Of a stretch of DNA of 64,000 nucleotides, positions 17,257-26,614 are shown in pieces. The notes below the pieces were generated by a model. The model searched no databases. It saw only the letters and a list, made by a program, of their open reading frames with translations, and was not told the origin of the DNA. The stretch's first letter is position 1; each line of letters starts with the position of its first letter. Source of the stretch: Pseudomonadota bacterium (lineage in GTDB: Bacteria > Myxococcota_A > UBA796 > CAJQPC01); the NCBI GenBank assembly GCA_024228935.1, contig JAAESX010000047.1:62001-126000 (forward strand). The letters are read 5' to 3'. The position numbers and the translations under genes are program-made.

Positions 17257-18666
17257 ATGCTGCGCAGCTCCGGAAGTGCCCTCGCCCGCGACATCCGCGA
17301 GGGTCGCCGCACCTCGGTCGAGGTCGTCGACGCCTACATCTCCGAGGTCCAGCAGGTGAACCCCGAGCTGAACGCGATGGTCGCGTTCCGCTTCGACGAG
17401 GCCCGCGCCGAGGCCGAGGCCGCAGACGCCAACCCGAGCGACGCCCCGTTCCATGGGGTGCCCTGCTCGATCAAGGAGTCCTTCGCGCTGGTGGGGATGC
17501 CCAACACAACCGGCCTGACGCGCCGCGTGGGGGTCGAGGTGGACGAGGACGCCGTGACGGTCCGCCGGTACCGGGCCGCGGGCGCCATCCCGCTCGGCGT
17601 GACGAACACGTCCGAGGCCTGCATGTGGATGGAGTCCACGAACCGGGTCTACGGGCGCAGCAACAACCCATACGACCCCCGCCGCACCGTGGGCGGCTCC
17701 AGCGGTGGAGAGGCCGCCATCGTCGCCGCCGCCTTGCCGTTCGGGCTGGGCTCGGACGTCGGCGGCTCGATCCGGATGCCCGCGTTCTTCAACGGTGTCT
17801 TCGGCCACAAACCGACCGGGGGCCTGGTGCCCGGGACCGGGCAGTACCCCGTGGCCCACGGCCGCATGCGGCGGATGCTCGCGACCGGCCCGCTGACGCG
17901 GTACGCCCAGGACCTGTGGCCGCTGGTCTCGCTCCTCGCCGGCCCGGACGGTCACGACGACTGCCTCGAGCTCGAGCTGGGGGATCCCGCCGACGTCCGA
18001 CTGTCCGAGCTGCGGGTGCTGTCGATCCCGGACAACGGAACGACCCCGCCATCTCGCGGCCTGCGCCAGGCTCAATCGCGCGCGGCCGACCACCTGCGGT
18101 CCTGTGGCGCCCACGTCGAGGAGCTCCGCCTGCCGCTCCTGAAGAAGAGCTTCGACATCTGGTCGGCGGCGATGGACGAGGACAACTCGATCCCGTTCGG
18201 GGTCGTGCTCGGCCAGGGCGAGGAGATCGCGGCCGGACGCGAGCTGGCGAAGTGGGCCATCGGCCGGAGCGACCACACGGCGACCGCCTCGCTGCTGGCG
18301 CTCACGGAGAAGGCCGTCGCGCTGGTGCCCGGGTACACCGCGAAGATGCTCGCGCTGCGGGACGAGCTCCGCGAAGAGCTGCTCCACCACCTGGGCGACG
18401 ACGGCGTCTTCCTGTACCCGAGCTACACCCGGCCGGCGCCGCGCCACAACCACCCCTTCGCGCGGCTGCTGCGGCTGAAGTTCGACTTCAGCTACACCGC
18501 CATCCTGAACGCGATGCAGGTCCCCGCGACCCAGGTGCCGATGGGCCTGGACCACAAGCGGCGGCCGCTGGGGGTCCAGGTGGGGGCTGCCCACGGGCTC
18601 GATCGACGCACGGTCGCCATCGCCATCGAGCTTGAGCGCGCGTTCGGCGGCTGGGTCCCGGTCTAG
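17257..18666 (+). CDS. Amidase-signature hydrolase (fatty acid amide hydrolase-like)
   Basis: A 469-residue amidase-signature enzyme with the complete Ser-cisSer-Lys triad: Lys in CSIKESFAL near residue 71, Ser in VGGSSGGEA near residue 148, and the nucleophile in GSDVGGSIRMPA near residue 172. It hydrolyses linear amides. The overall layout resembles FAAH2-type amidases rather than GatA, since no gatB/gatC are nearby. No signal peptide is visible. The start at 17257 lies 29 bp from the divergent rhomboid gene. Confidence 0.85.
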   Translation: MLRSSGSALARDIREGRRTSVEVVDAYISEVQQVNPELNAMVAFRFDEARAEAEAADANPSDAPFHGVPCSIKESFALVGMPNTTGLTRRVGVEVDEDAVTVRRYRAAGAIPLGVTNTSEACMWMESTNRVYGRSNNPYDPRRTVGGSSGGEAAIVAAALPFGLGSDVGGSIRMPAFFNGVFGHKPTGGLVPGTGQYPVAHGRMRRMLATGPLTRYAQDLWPLVSLLAGPDGHDDCLELELGDPADVRLSELRVLSIPDNGTTPPSRGLRQAQSRAADHLRSCGAHVEELRLPLLKKSFDIWSAAMDEDNSIPFGVVLGQGEEIAAGRELAKWAIGRSDHTATASLLALTEKAVALVPGYTAKMLALRDELREELLHHLGDDGVFLYPSYTRPAPRHNHPFARLLRLKFDFSYTAILNAMQVPATQVPMGLDHKRRPLGVQVGAAHGLDRRTVAIAIELERAFGGWVPV

Positions 18667-18705
18667 CTGCAACAACCGGGGAGATCGCCACGTACGGTGA
18701 CTCCC

Positions 18706-19582
18706 ATGCTCTTCTCGCTGCTGACGCTGGCCTTCGCGGACACGTCCGACGACGACGCCGCGCTGACGGTCATCGTCAAGGACGCCAAGAACCTCACCAG
18801 GGCGCGGGCCGAGCTCGACGAGGCCATCCGGGACCTGGGCTACCTGCCCGGCGTCGGGGTGGGCGACCGCACGTTCTACATGCCGATCAAGCCGTGGAAG
18901 CCGAAGGTCACGTTCCACGAGGAGGGCCGGGTCCGCGTGAAGGCGCGCGCGGTCACGCCCCTGATGGTCGGCCCGGCGCGGTCTCCGGCGTGTGGGGCTC
19001 GCCGCGCATGGCCCGCGACATGGAGAGCCGGGTCCTGCAGGAGATCGACCCCATGCTCGACGCCTACAAGCTCGCGAAGTCGACGCTGGGGCAGGCCCAC
19101 CGGCGCGAAGCCCTGATCGGCGAGCTCGAGGCGCTGGTGGAGCTCTCGGCCAAGGACGGCTGGACCGCCTCGCGGCGATGTGGCTGAACACGGCGGACAA
19201 CGCCGAAGGCGAGGCGGTTCGCGTACAGATCGAGCAGTTCGCCGCCAAACACGGCCTGCTCGGACACCCGGCCGACGTCCGGGCGCTGAACGAGCAGCGC
19301 AGCTTCCCGCGAGCGTGGGAGCCGGAGTACCTGGGCCACATGACGCCGGTGGTGAACCCTCCCCCCGTCGTCGAGCCGTTCGCGCGCCCGGCCAAGGGAC
19401 CACGCTGTCCGGAGAAGCCGGCGCCGGAGCGGGAGCCGACGGGACTGGCGCTGGACATCCTTCAGACGCAGCCCGTGGAGACGTCCCGGATCCCCGAGGA
19501 CTGGCTCGACCTGGCGATGCCGAACGAGGCGAAGATCGACCCGAACCTGAGGGACCTGCCTGCGTACAGCTGCCCGGACTGA
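18706..19582 (+). pseudogene. Exported protein gene broken by two frameshifts
   Basis: It begins MLFSLLTLAFADTSDD, a short signal with likely cleavage after AFA. The coding pattern changes frame twice: the first frame holds to about 18970, the second (VSGVWGSPRMARDMESRVL) to about 19165, the third (LAAMWLNTADNAEGEA) to the stop at 19580-19582. Each shift is in the same direction, as a one-base deletion would give. Joined, the product would be a helical exported protein of roughly 290 residues with a Pro-rich C-terminus. No family was recognised. Confidence 0.55.
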
Positions 19583-19583
19583 C

Positions 19584-20096
19584 CTAGTCCGCGCAGGTAC
19601 CCCGGTTCACCTCGATCTCCCCGAGCACCACGACGCCGCCGTCGCCCTTGCCCGTCTCGTCCTCGGCCAGCACGGCCACACCCGAGTCCCGGGAGTTCGC
19701 CAGCTTGGCGCCACAGGCCAGGTTGATCCGGTTCTGACCGAGCACGGTCGTCGCCGTGTGGAAGCAGTACCAGCCGTTCGGGTTCTGGAGCTCGTAGGTG
19801 GTGCGGGTCGCCGCCGAGACGCTCGTCTCGATGAGCACGAGCTGCGGGTAGTCCGTCGCCAGCAGGTCCTTGGGCTCCGCGCCGCCGAAGCCCATGACGC
19901 GCACCGTCGCCGGCACGATGCGAACCTCGGTGCTGCTGATGTCGTCACCGAACGGGTGGTCGCCCCAGGCGGCGAGGCAGCGGTTCAGCGCGGCGGTCTG
20001 GGCGGGAGCCGGCGTGCGGGTGCCGTATTCCTTCTTGTAGGCGGCCTGGTCGACGGGCTCGCCGGCGGTCGCCAGCGTGGTCAGGAACAAGAACAT
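19584..20096 (-). CDS. Small exported protein, unknown
   Basis: A 170-residue protein with a short uncharged signal (MFLFLTTLATAG, cleavage probably after ATA or ATAG). The mature part has three Cys (RCLAAWG, YCFHTATT, LACGAKLA) and a final CAD, and looks beta-rich. It may be periplasmic or secreted. No family was recognised. It ends 1 bp from the broken gene at 18706-19582, tail to tail. Confidence 0.55.
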   Translation of the reverse strand: MFLFLTTLATAGEPVDQAAYKKEYGTRTPAPAQTAALNRCLAAWGDHPFGDDISSTEVRIVPATVRVMGFGGAEPKDLLATDYPQLVLIETSVSAATRTTYELQNPNGWYCFHTATTVLGQNRINLACGAKLANSRDSGVAVLAEDETGKGDGGVVVLGEIEVNRGTCAD

Positions 20097-20129
20097 CGAT
20101 GTCTCCGGGGGCGCATGAACCCGGAAGTC

Positions 20130-22127
20130 CTAACTGCCGTTCCCCGAGATCGTGATGGTCCCGCCGATGTTCGCGGTCCCGATGCTGTCGCGAAGCGCCT
20201 CGGCGTCCGTCGTCGACAGCTCCGGGTTGTCCTTGATCTTCAAGTTCCGACCGACGCTGGTGAGCCCGGACAGCCCGCCGATGTCGGTCAACACGGCGTT
20301 GTTGTAGATCATGACGTCGTTGGTCACGGTGGTCAGGCTCGAGAGCGCGATCTCCGCCAGCGCGTCGTTGCTCGACAGGTTCAGCTCACCGATATCGACG
20401 ACCCCGGACAGCCCGTCCACCCGCTCCAGGTTGGTGTTCGAGACGAAGCAGGCCTCGCCGGCGACGCTCACGCCCTCCAGGCCGTCGAGGTCGATGAAGC
20501 CCTCGTTCTGGTAGGCCTCGAGGTCACCCCCGATGGCCGTGTCCCCCATGCCCTCGAAGTCCTGCAGGCTGTCCAGGCCGCGCAGGTAGAACCGGTCGGA
20601 GGTCTCCGTCAGCGCCTCGAGGCCCGTGAGCGAGGTCAGCGCCTTCAGGCCCTGCAGCGCCAGGTCGTCCACCCGCTCGATCGCCAGGCCGGACAGGTCC
20701 TCGAGACTGGCGCAGCCCGTCAGATCCAGGTCCTTGGTGCGCTTCAGCGAGCCCAGGTCCAGGTCGGTCAGGTCGGTCATCCCGATGTCGACCGTGTCGA
20801 CGCTCGACAGGCTCCCCAGGTCCAGGTGGGACCCGCCGACCGAGACGTACACCACGTCCGCCGTCGTCAGCGCCCCCAGATCCACCGACTCCACGAACTC
20901 CGAGCTGCCCATCGAGAGTTCGGTGACCTGGGTCAGCGACGGCAGCGTGATCTCGGTGATCTCGGAGCTCGAGATCGTGACCTCGTCGACGGACTCCAGC
21001 GAAGACAGGATCGGCCAGAGGTCCACGCCGTCCAGGGTCAGGTCCCCGGTCACCGTCACGAGCTCGGAGGCGTCGAGCTCGAGCGGCCCGTTGTCCTCCA
21101 GATCCAGGCTGTGGACGGCGTCCATGCCGTCGACACCGACAAGCGAGGTGAGCCCCGTGTGGTGGAGTCACAGCGAGGTCAGCGTCGAGAGCTCGGACAG
21201 CGCCTCGACGGACGCCAGGTTCGGCGCGCCGGAGATGTAGACGCTCGTCGGCGCCGTGACCCCGACGCCGTCGAGGCTCGTGAGCTGTTCGTTCTCGTAG
21301 AGCGAGAGGGCGTTTCCGACCTGGACGTCGAGCCCATCCAGGTCCTCGTTCCCGAGCGCGACGAACGCGAGGCCGTCCTCGACCGAGAACGACGCCAACG
21401 TCTAGAGCGACGTGATGTGTGGCGCGTACCCCACGTACACCGTCGAGTACGTGCCGCCGTCCGGGAGCCCCGCCAGCGATGTCAGGGCCGGCCCGTCGAT
21501 GTAGAGGTTGCCGGTGTGCAGCGACGCGAAGGCGGACAGGTCCTCGATCTGGACGTTCCGGACGTCGACCCGGGCGTCGTCGAGCTGCGTCAGGTCCAGC
21601 TCCAGGGCGTCGACGTCGATGTCCACGTCGTCGGCCACCTGGAGAGCCCCGAACAGGATCTGTTCCATGGCCGGGCTGCGGTCGACACGCAGATCCCCGC
21701 CGATGGACTGGAGCGCAGCCATCTCCAGCCGCACCTGCTGGTCGTTGTCCGAGACGGTCAGGTTGGTCCCGACCGAGACCAGGTCGGCGAGCTCGTCGAC
21801 GTCCCGCAGCTCGTCGTGCTCGATGACCAGGTTCTCGCCGACCGTCTCCAAGCAGCTCAGATGCCACAGATTGCCTGCGTCTTCGATGTCCCTCAGCGTC
21901 AGCCCCCCGTTGATCTGGACAATGCCCTGGAGCGCCTCGAGTTCGACGGCCGAGCTGACCGACACTCCGTTCTCGTGGACGCCGCCACAGTCGATCGGAT
22001 CGCTGTCGACCGGAGGGGCCGAGTCGGTGTCGAAGGGCTGGGACTAGCGACCCGTCTCGACCGTGACCTCGACGATAGGGTCCACGACCGGCTCGTCGGG
22101 CGCAACGCAGGCGAGAAGGAAGAACAC
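20130..22127 (-). pseudogene. Receptor-L/leucine-rich-repeat-like lipoprotein with three in-frame stops
   Basis: A single frame of 666 codons runs from GTG at 22127 (VFFLLACVAPDEP, lipobox Cys at residue 7) to 20130. It encodes a linker (DTDSAPPVDSDP) and then some 25 short beta-helix repeats such as VTGDLTLDGVD and ITEITLPSLTQVTELSMG, the style of Recep_L surface proteins. The frame is kept throughout but is cut by TAG at 22044-22046, TAG at 21402-21404 and TGA at 21168-21170. It would be a surface lipoprotein. It is probably a recent pseudogene; readthrough is the alternative. Confidence 0.7.
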
Positions 22128-22192
22128 GCCGGCAATCTACCGGGCGCCCACATCCCGGCGGTGTCTTCGCGGCCTCAGGGTAGGGTCACCCC

Positions 22193-22855
22193 ATGCTCGC
22201 GGCCATGCTCATCGCCTGCCTCGCTCCTCAGGAGCCCGAGCGCTGCCCGGGAGCCCCCGACAGCGAGTCGTTCGACGTCCAGGTCCACTGGGTCCAGGCC
22301 AGCCCGCTCGACCCGAGCATCAACTGGTGGACCAGCGAGGCGTACGAGACCTGGGACTGGGACGGCGACGTGCCGAACGACTGGGTCCAGGCCAGCAGCG
22401 AGCTGGCCGAGGTGCTCGGGATCATCGCCCAGGTCTTCCCCAGCCAGGAGACCATCGCCCTGGCCGAGATGGCGGCCGTGACCGAGGAGGTCCTGGTCGC
22501 GACCGACACGTATGCGCCGTACCTGATGGACCGGTTCGTCGAGCCCGAGCTGCACGTCTGGGCCTGGCACGTCTGGAGCGAGGAGGAGATCGCCGAGCAC
22601 GGCACGACCGGACGCCTGGACTGGAACAGCCTGGAGGTCTGGCCCGAGGATCTGTGGGTCCCGGCCGACTACTCGGGCGAGGACGACCGCATGGTGCTGA
22701 CGGTCTACGACGGCGACGCGATCGGTGAGGACTGGGTCGGCGGTCTGGCGCTGTACCGGGACGAGGCGAGGAGGCACGCGGGCTGCGGGCCGTTCGTGAA
22801 GCAGGGCGGCGACGGGCTGTACGCCGTCGGTCTCGAGGTCGAGGCGCTGGACTGA
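22193..22855 (+). CDS. Lipoprotein, unknown
   Basis: A 220-residue predicted lipoprotein: MLAAMLIACLAPQ puts the lipobox Cys at residue 9. An in-frame TAG at 22181-22183 excludes a longer start, so the short uncharged signal is real if the gene is translated. The mature part is rich in Trp and acidic residues (WAWHVWSEEEIAEH) and contains a C2-like beta stretch (DDRMVLTVYDGDAIGEDWVGG). No function was recognised. It converges on the EcfT-like gene. Confidence 0.62.
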   Translation: MLAAMLIACLAPQEPERCPGAPDSESFDVQVHWVQASPLDPSINWWTSEAYETWDWDGDVPNDWVQASSELAEVLGIIAQVFPSQETIALAEMAAVTEEVLVATDTYAPYLMDRFVEPELHVWAWHVWSEEEIAEHGTTGRLDWNSLEVWPEDLWVPADYSGEDDRMVLTVYDGDAIGEDWVGGLALYRDEARRHAGCGPFVKQGGDGLYAVGLEVEALD

Positions 22856-22856
22856 C

Positions 22857-23657
22857 TCACAGCCAGGCGCGGACGAACCCGTACAGCGGCCGCAGCGCCT
22901 GGACGTACACCGTCTCCGAGACGTACAGCAGGTAGGCCACGCGAGCGCCGAGCACAGCCAGCGTCACCGTCATCGCCGCCGCCATCACGCCAAAGTCCAG
23001 GCCCCGGAAGACCAGTGGACGCCTCACCGTTCTCGGCGCCACCGGGTCGAAGCCGCGGGCGTCCAGGGACTCGGCCAGGACCTGGGCCCGTCGCCAGGAC
23101 CGCGCGACGACGGGCCTCAGCAGCGACACCTCGAGCAGGAGCCAGGCCCAGGGCGACCGTTTCCACACCGGCCGTCCACGAGCGGCACGGGCCTGACGGA
23201 CGAGCAGGACCTCCTCGCCGATGCGGGGGAGGAAGCGCAGCGCAGCGGCAGTCATCAGCGCCAGGCCGAACGGGACCCGGAACCTCACCAGCGCCGCGAA
23301 CATCCGATCCGGGGACGTCGAGACCGACAGCGCGATGCCGGCCAGAGCCAGCGCCACGAACCGCAGCGACTGCACGAGGCCCCACTCGACGCCTTCGCGC
23401 CAGAGGGTGAGCGGACCGAGTGAGACGAGCGCGACGCGAGGCTGTTCCGCGTAGAACAGGCCCTGGGAGAGCACCGTCGACCAGACGATGGCGATCACGA
23501 CGAACACGCCGCGCCGCCACCACACCCCGGTCAGCCGCAGAGCCAGGAGCGGCAGCGCGCAGGCCGCGGTGAGCACGGCCAGCGACACCGGCGACTCCAG
23601 GCAGATCGCCACCAGCGACGCGCACAGGAGCAGGACGAGGCGAGCGCGGGGCTCCAT
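22857..23657 (-). CDS. EcfT-like transmembrane component of an ECF transporter
   Basis: A 266-residue membrane protein of the CbiQ/EcfT family. Five or so helices are visible, with the two cytoplasmic coupling signatures: Ala-Arg-Gly motifs in LVRQARAARGRP and in AESLDARGFDP. These couple ATP hydrolysis in the EcfA subunits to toppling of the substrate-binding S component. The start codon overlaps the stop of the ATPase gene (ATGA). It is the last gene of the minus-strand operon under the cobalamin riboswitch at 31581-31748. Confidence 0.82.
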   Translation of the reverse strand: MEPRARLVLLLCASLVAICLESPVSLAVLTAACALPLLALRLTGVWWRRGVFVVIAIVWSTVLSQGLFYAEQPRVALVSLGPLTLWREGVEWGLVQSLRFVALALAGIALSVSTSPDRMFAALVRFRVPFGLALMTAAALRFLPRIGEEVLLVRQARAARGRPVWKRSPWAWLLLEVSLLRPVVARSWRRAQVLAESLDARGFDPVAPRTVRRPLVFRGLDFGVMAAAMTVTLAVLGARVAYLLYVSETVYVQALRPLYGFVRAWL

Positions 23658-24913
23658 CAGGCCAGCCGTCCGTCGCGCAGCTCGACGACCCGAGTGGCGT
23701 GCCGCTCGACCAGCCCGAGGTCGTGGGTGGCGAACACCAGGCCGGCGTCGGCGAGCTCGACCGAGAGTGCCCGCATCATGCGCTCGACCTGGTCGGCGTC
23801 CTGACCGCTGGTGGGCTCGTCGAGGAGCAGGACATCGGGCGCGCACGCCAGCGAGGCGGCCACAGCACAGCGCATGCGCTGACCTCGGGACAGGGCCTGG
23901 GGCGGGCGGTCGAGGAGGTCCGTCAGCGACAGAGCCTCGGCGGCCCGCTCGGCGTGACCCGCACCCAGCCCCAGCTCATCCGGACCGATGGCCAGCTCCT
24001 GGCGGACCGTCTCGCAGAACAGCGCCAGGTCGGGGTCCTGGGGGACGCTCTGGCAGGCGACCTCGGCCCGAATCCGTCCGAGCAGCGTGCTCTTGCCCGA
24101 GCCATTCGGCCCGACCAGGGCCAGCCGCTCCCCCCGCTGGAGCATCAGGTCGACTCCACGAAGCGCGTCGTCGTCGGCGCCCGGGTACCGATGCCGCAGC
24201 CCCGTGAGCGAGAACAGCGTGTCGCCGAGCTCGGCCTCCCAGCCCGTCCAGGACCCCAGGTCCACCTCGGCCCCGGGCAGCCGGACGACCCGGTCGCAGA
24301 ACGGCTCGACCGTGGCCACGCGGTGCTCGACGACCAGGATGGCCACGCCGCCATCCGCGAGCGCCCGAAGCCGCTCCAGCAGCGCCACGGCCCCCGCCGG
24401 ATCGAGCTGGGCGATGGGCTCGTCCAGCAACAGCGCCTGCGCCCCCGCCGCGAGCGACGCCCCGACGATGAGCCGCTGGGTCTGCCCGCCGGACAGCGCC
24501 AGCGTCGACCGGTCCAGCGCCAGGTCGAGCCCGACGAGCGCCATCAGCTGCGGCAGCCGGGCCTCCATCTCGGCGACCGAGGTCGCCACGGACTCCATCC
24601 CGAAGGCCAGCTCGTCGCCCAGCGTGCCAGCGACCAGCTGATCGGCGGGCTCCTGGCCCACGAACCCGACCGCCTGGACCCGCTCGGCCGGGGTCATCGC
24701 GCCCGGATCGCGCCCGCCGATACGCGCGGTCCCCGTCACGACGCCGTGCCCGTGGCGCTGCAGCAGCCCCGCCGCCAGCCGCAGGACCGTGCTCTTCCCG
24801 CACCCGGTGGGCCCGGTGAGCAGCACCATCTCGCCGGGCCGGACCTGCAGGTCCACGCCCGAGACCGCCGTCCCCGCCGGGTAGCGGTAGCCCAGTCCAG
24901 AGAGCGAGATCAT
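23657..24913 (-). CDS. ECF transporter ATPase with two fused ABC domains
   Basis: A 418-residue tandem ABC ATPase. Domain 1 has Walker A GPTGCGKST (residues 34-42), signature LSGGQ and Walker B ALLLDEP. Domain 2 has Walker A GPNGSGKST, a modified signature LSRGQ and Walker B VLLLDEPTSGQD. The fused EcfA1-EcfA2 arrangement resembles YkoD. It should drive import with the EcfT-like and S-like neighbours. The start overlaps the stop of the S-like gene (ATGA), and its stop overlaps the EcfT start, so all three are translationally coupled. Confidence 0.88.
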   Translation of the reverse strand: MISLSGLGYRYPAGTAVSGVDLQVRPGEMVLLTGPTGCGKSTVLRLAAGLLQRHGHGVVTGTARIGGRDPGAMTPAERVQAVGFVGQEPADQLVAGTLGDELAFGMESVATSVAEMEARLPQLMALVGLDLALDRSTLALSGGQTQRLIVGASLAAGAQALLLDEPIAQLDPAGAVALLERLRALADGGVAILVVEHRVATVEPFCDRVVRLPGAEVDLGSWTGWEAELGDTLFSLTGLRHRYPGADDDALRGVDLMLQRGERLALVGPNGSGKSTLLGRIRAEVACQSVPQDPDLALFCETVRQELAIGPDELGLGAGHAERAAEALSLTDLLDRPPQALSRGQRMRCAVAASLACAPDVLLLDEPTSGQDADQVERMMRALSVELADAGLVFATHDLGLVERHATRVVELRDGRLA

Positions 24914-26613
24914 CGCTGGATCCGTCGCAGCGAGTCGGAGAACGGGACCGCCAGCGCGCAGGCGCCGACGATGTAGAGGAACCCGGGTCCGCCGATGATC
25001 CCGGCCACGTACCAGTCGGCCAGGAACAGCCGGTAAAGCGTGACGTGGAGCACCAGCCCGGTCGCGTTGGTGAGCGCCGAGGACAAGCCGAACGCGACCG
25101 AGAGCCGCAGCCAGCGACGAAACCCGGACTCATCCAGCCAGCCCGTCGCTCGGGTGATCCCGGCCAGCCAGAGGAACGACTCGAGCCAGAAGATGCGGCC
25201 CCCGACGAACAGCATGTCGGTGATCGAGAACGAGCCCAGCGCCAGCCCGTTCAGCAGCCAGCCGACCAGCACCGCCAAGGCGCCCACCCCCTTCCTTGGA
25301 ATGAGGACGAGCAGCGTGGCGAACAGCGCATAGCGAAGCGCGTCGTCGACCACCCCGGTGAGGAACGAGCTGAACGGCCCCAGCAGCGCGCTCACGCCGC
25401 TGCCCAGCAGACGACCCGCGACCCCGACCAGGAAGGTCATCGCGCCGAACAGGGCGATGGTCATCAGCTCGCTGGTGGCGCGCTCGGTCAGCCAGCGACG
25501 TCCGCGGACGACCAGCAGTCCGGTGCCCAGGAACGCCGCCAGGATGGCCGCGATGAGCCCGACGCTGGCGATGGTGCTCCCCCGAGACGCGTACAGCGGC
25601 CGGCGATCCACCCGCAGCGGCTCGGCCGAGCCCAGAGGCGTCAGGGTCAGCTCGGCGGTCCACTGGCGCTCGCGGGCTTCGGTCAGCCCCAACAGGTCCT
25701 CGTTCACGAACACGGGAAGCGAGGCGCGGGCCTCGCCGTTGGCGGGCACCCGGATGAGCGCCCGGACCTGGCCGGTGCCGTCGTCCCCGGCCCTCATCCG
25801 GGGGGCGAATGCGGGGTCCGGAGCGTCCTCGTGCAGGATGCGCTGGGTCACCACCAGGTCGACCGGTTGGTTTCCCGCGTTCTCCAGCACGACGCCCTGC
25901 CAGGCCCACGGAGCGAAGGCGTCGCGCGCTCGGTACCCCAGCCCCAGCCCGTCGAGCACCCGCGCCCACCACGCGCTCGGCAGGGTGACGCGGTCCTGGG
26001 CGCGAGCCAGATCCGACCAGCCACCGGGCTCGGCCGGGAAGACGACCTCGCGAACGGTCAGCTCCTGCCTGGCTTCTTCGAGGCTGCGCTCCTGGGGGAC
26101 CAGGGTGACCGTCACGTCGTCGACCGTCACTTCGACGGGCTCGGTGACGGGCACCACGTGCATCACGCGTTCGCCAGCGCGGGACGGGAGGTACGCCGCG
26201 ACTCCACCCGCCTGGATCGTCACGGTCCGGGCCTCGAACGATCGGACCAGGACGCCGACGTGGGGCGTCTCGCCGAAGCTCGACACCGTGATGGTCTTGC
26301 CCCCGACCACCGGCACGCGCCCCTGGCCGACGGGCGCCTCGATCTCGACGAACGACCGGGGGAGTTCGTCCGGCAGCACGAACGACAGCTCGTGTCCGTC
26401 AGCCACGACCGTGTGCTCGCCGCCCTGCGCGAACGGGACCAACACCCGCATCTCGGGCACCGGGACCGGCGCCCGCTGGGAGACCATCGGAACCCCGTCC
26501 GGGTCCAGGACCTGGACGTGCTGGACCTCGCCCTCGACCCGCACGCCGAACGCGTCGACGCTCAGGACCGGGGGCGTCGCCTCCTGGGCGCAAGCCAGCA
26601 GGAGAGCGAACAC
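24910..26613 (-). CDS. ECF S-component-like membrane protein fused to a lipoprotein-type ectodomain
   Basis: A 567-residue protein. VFALLLACAQE gives a lipobox Cys at residue 8, and an in-frame TGA 10 bases upstream (26623-26625) excludes a longer signal. Residues 20-335 are beta-rich and extracytoplasmic. From about residue 346 to 557 there are six or seven hydrophobic helices in the manner of ECF S components (for example LMTIALFGAMTFLVGVAGRL and FLTGVVDDALRYALFATLLV). Directly followed by the ATPase and EcfT genes, it is the likely substrate-binding subunit. Substrate is inferred to be a corrinoid or precursor from the riboswitch. Confidence 0.7.
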   Translation of the reverse strand: MFALLLACAQEATPPVLSVDAFGVRVEGEVQHVQVLDPDGVPMVSQRAPVPVPEMRVLVPFAQGGEHTVVADGHELSFVLPDELPRSFVEIEAPVGQGRVPVVGGKTITVSSFGETPHVGVLVRSFEARTVTIQAGGVAAYLPSRAGERVMHVVPVTEPVEVTVDDVTVTLVPQERSLEEARQELTVREVVFPAEPGGWSDLARAQDRVTLPSAWWARVLDGLGLGYRARDAFAPWAWQGVVLENAGNQPVDLVVTQRILHEDAPDPAFAPRMRAGDDGTGQVRALIRVPANGEARASLPVFVNEDLLGLTEARERQWTAELTLTPLGSAEPLRVDRRPLYASRGSTIASVGLIAAILAAFLGTGLLVVRGRRWLTERATSELMTIALFGAMTFLVGVAGRLLGSGVSALLGPFSSFLTGVVDDALRYALFATLLVLIPRKGVGALAVLVGWLLNGLALGSFSITDMLFVGGRIFWLESFLWLAGITRATGWLDESGFRRWLRLSVAFGLSSALTNATGLVLHVTLYRLFLADWYVAGIIGGPGFLYIVGACALAVPFSDSLRRIQR

Positions 26614-26614
26614 C

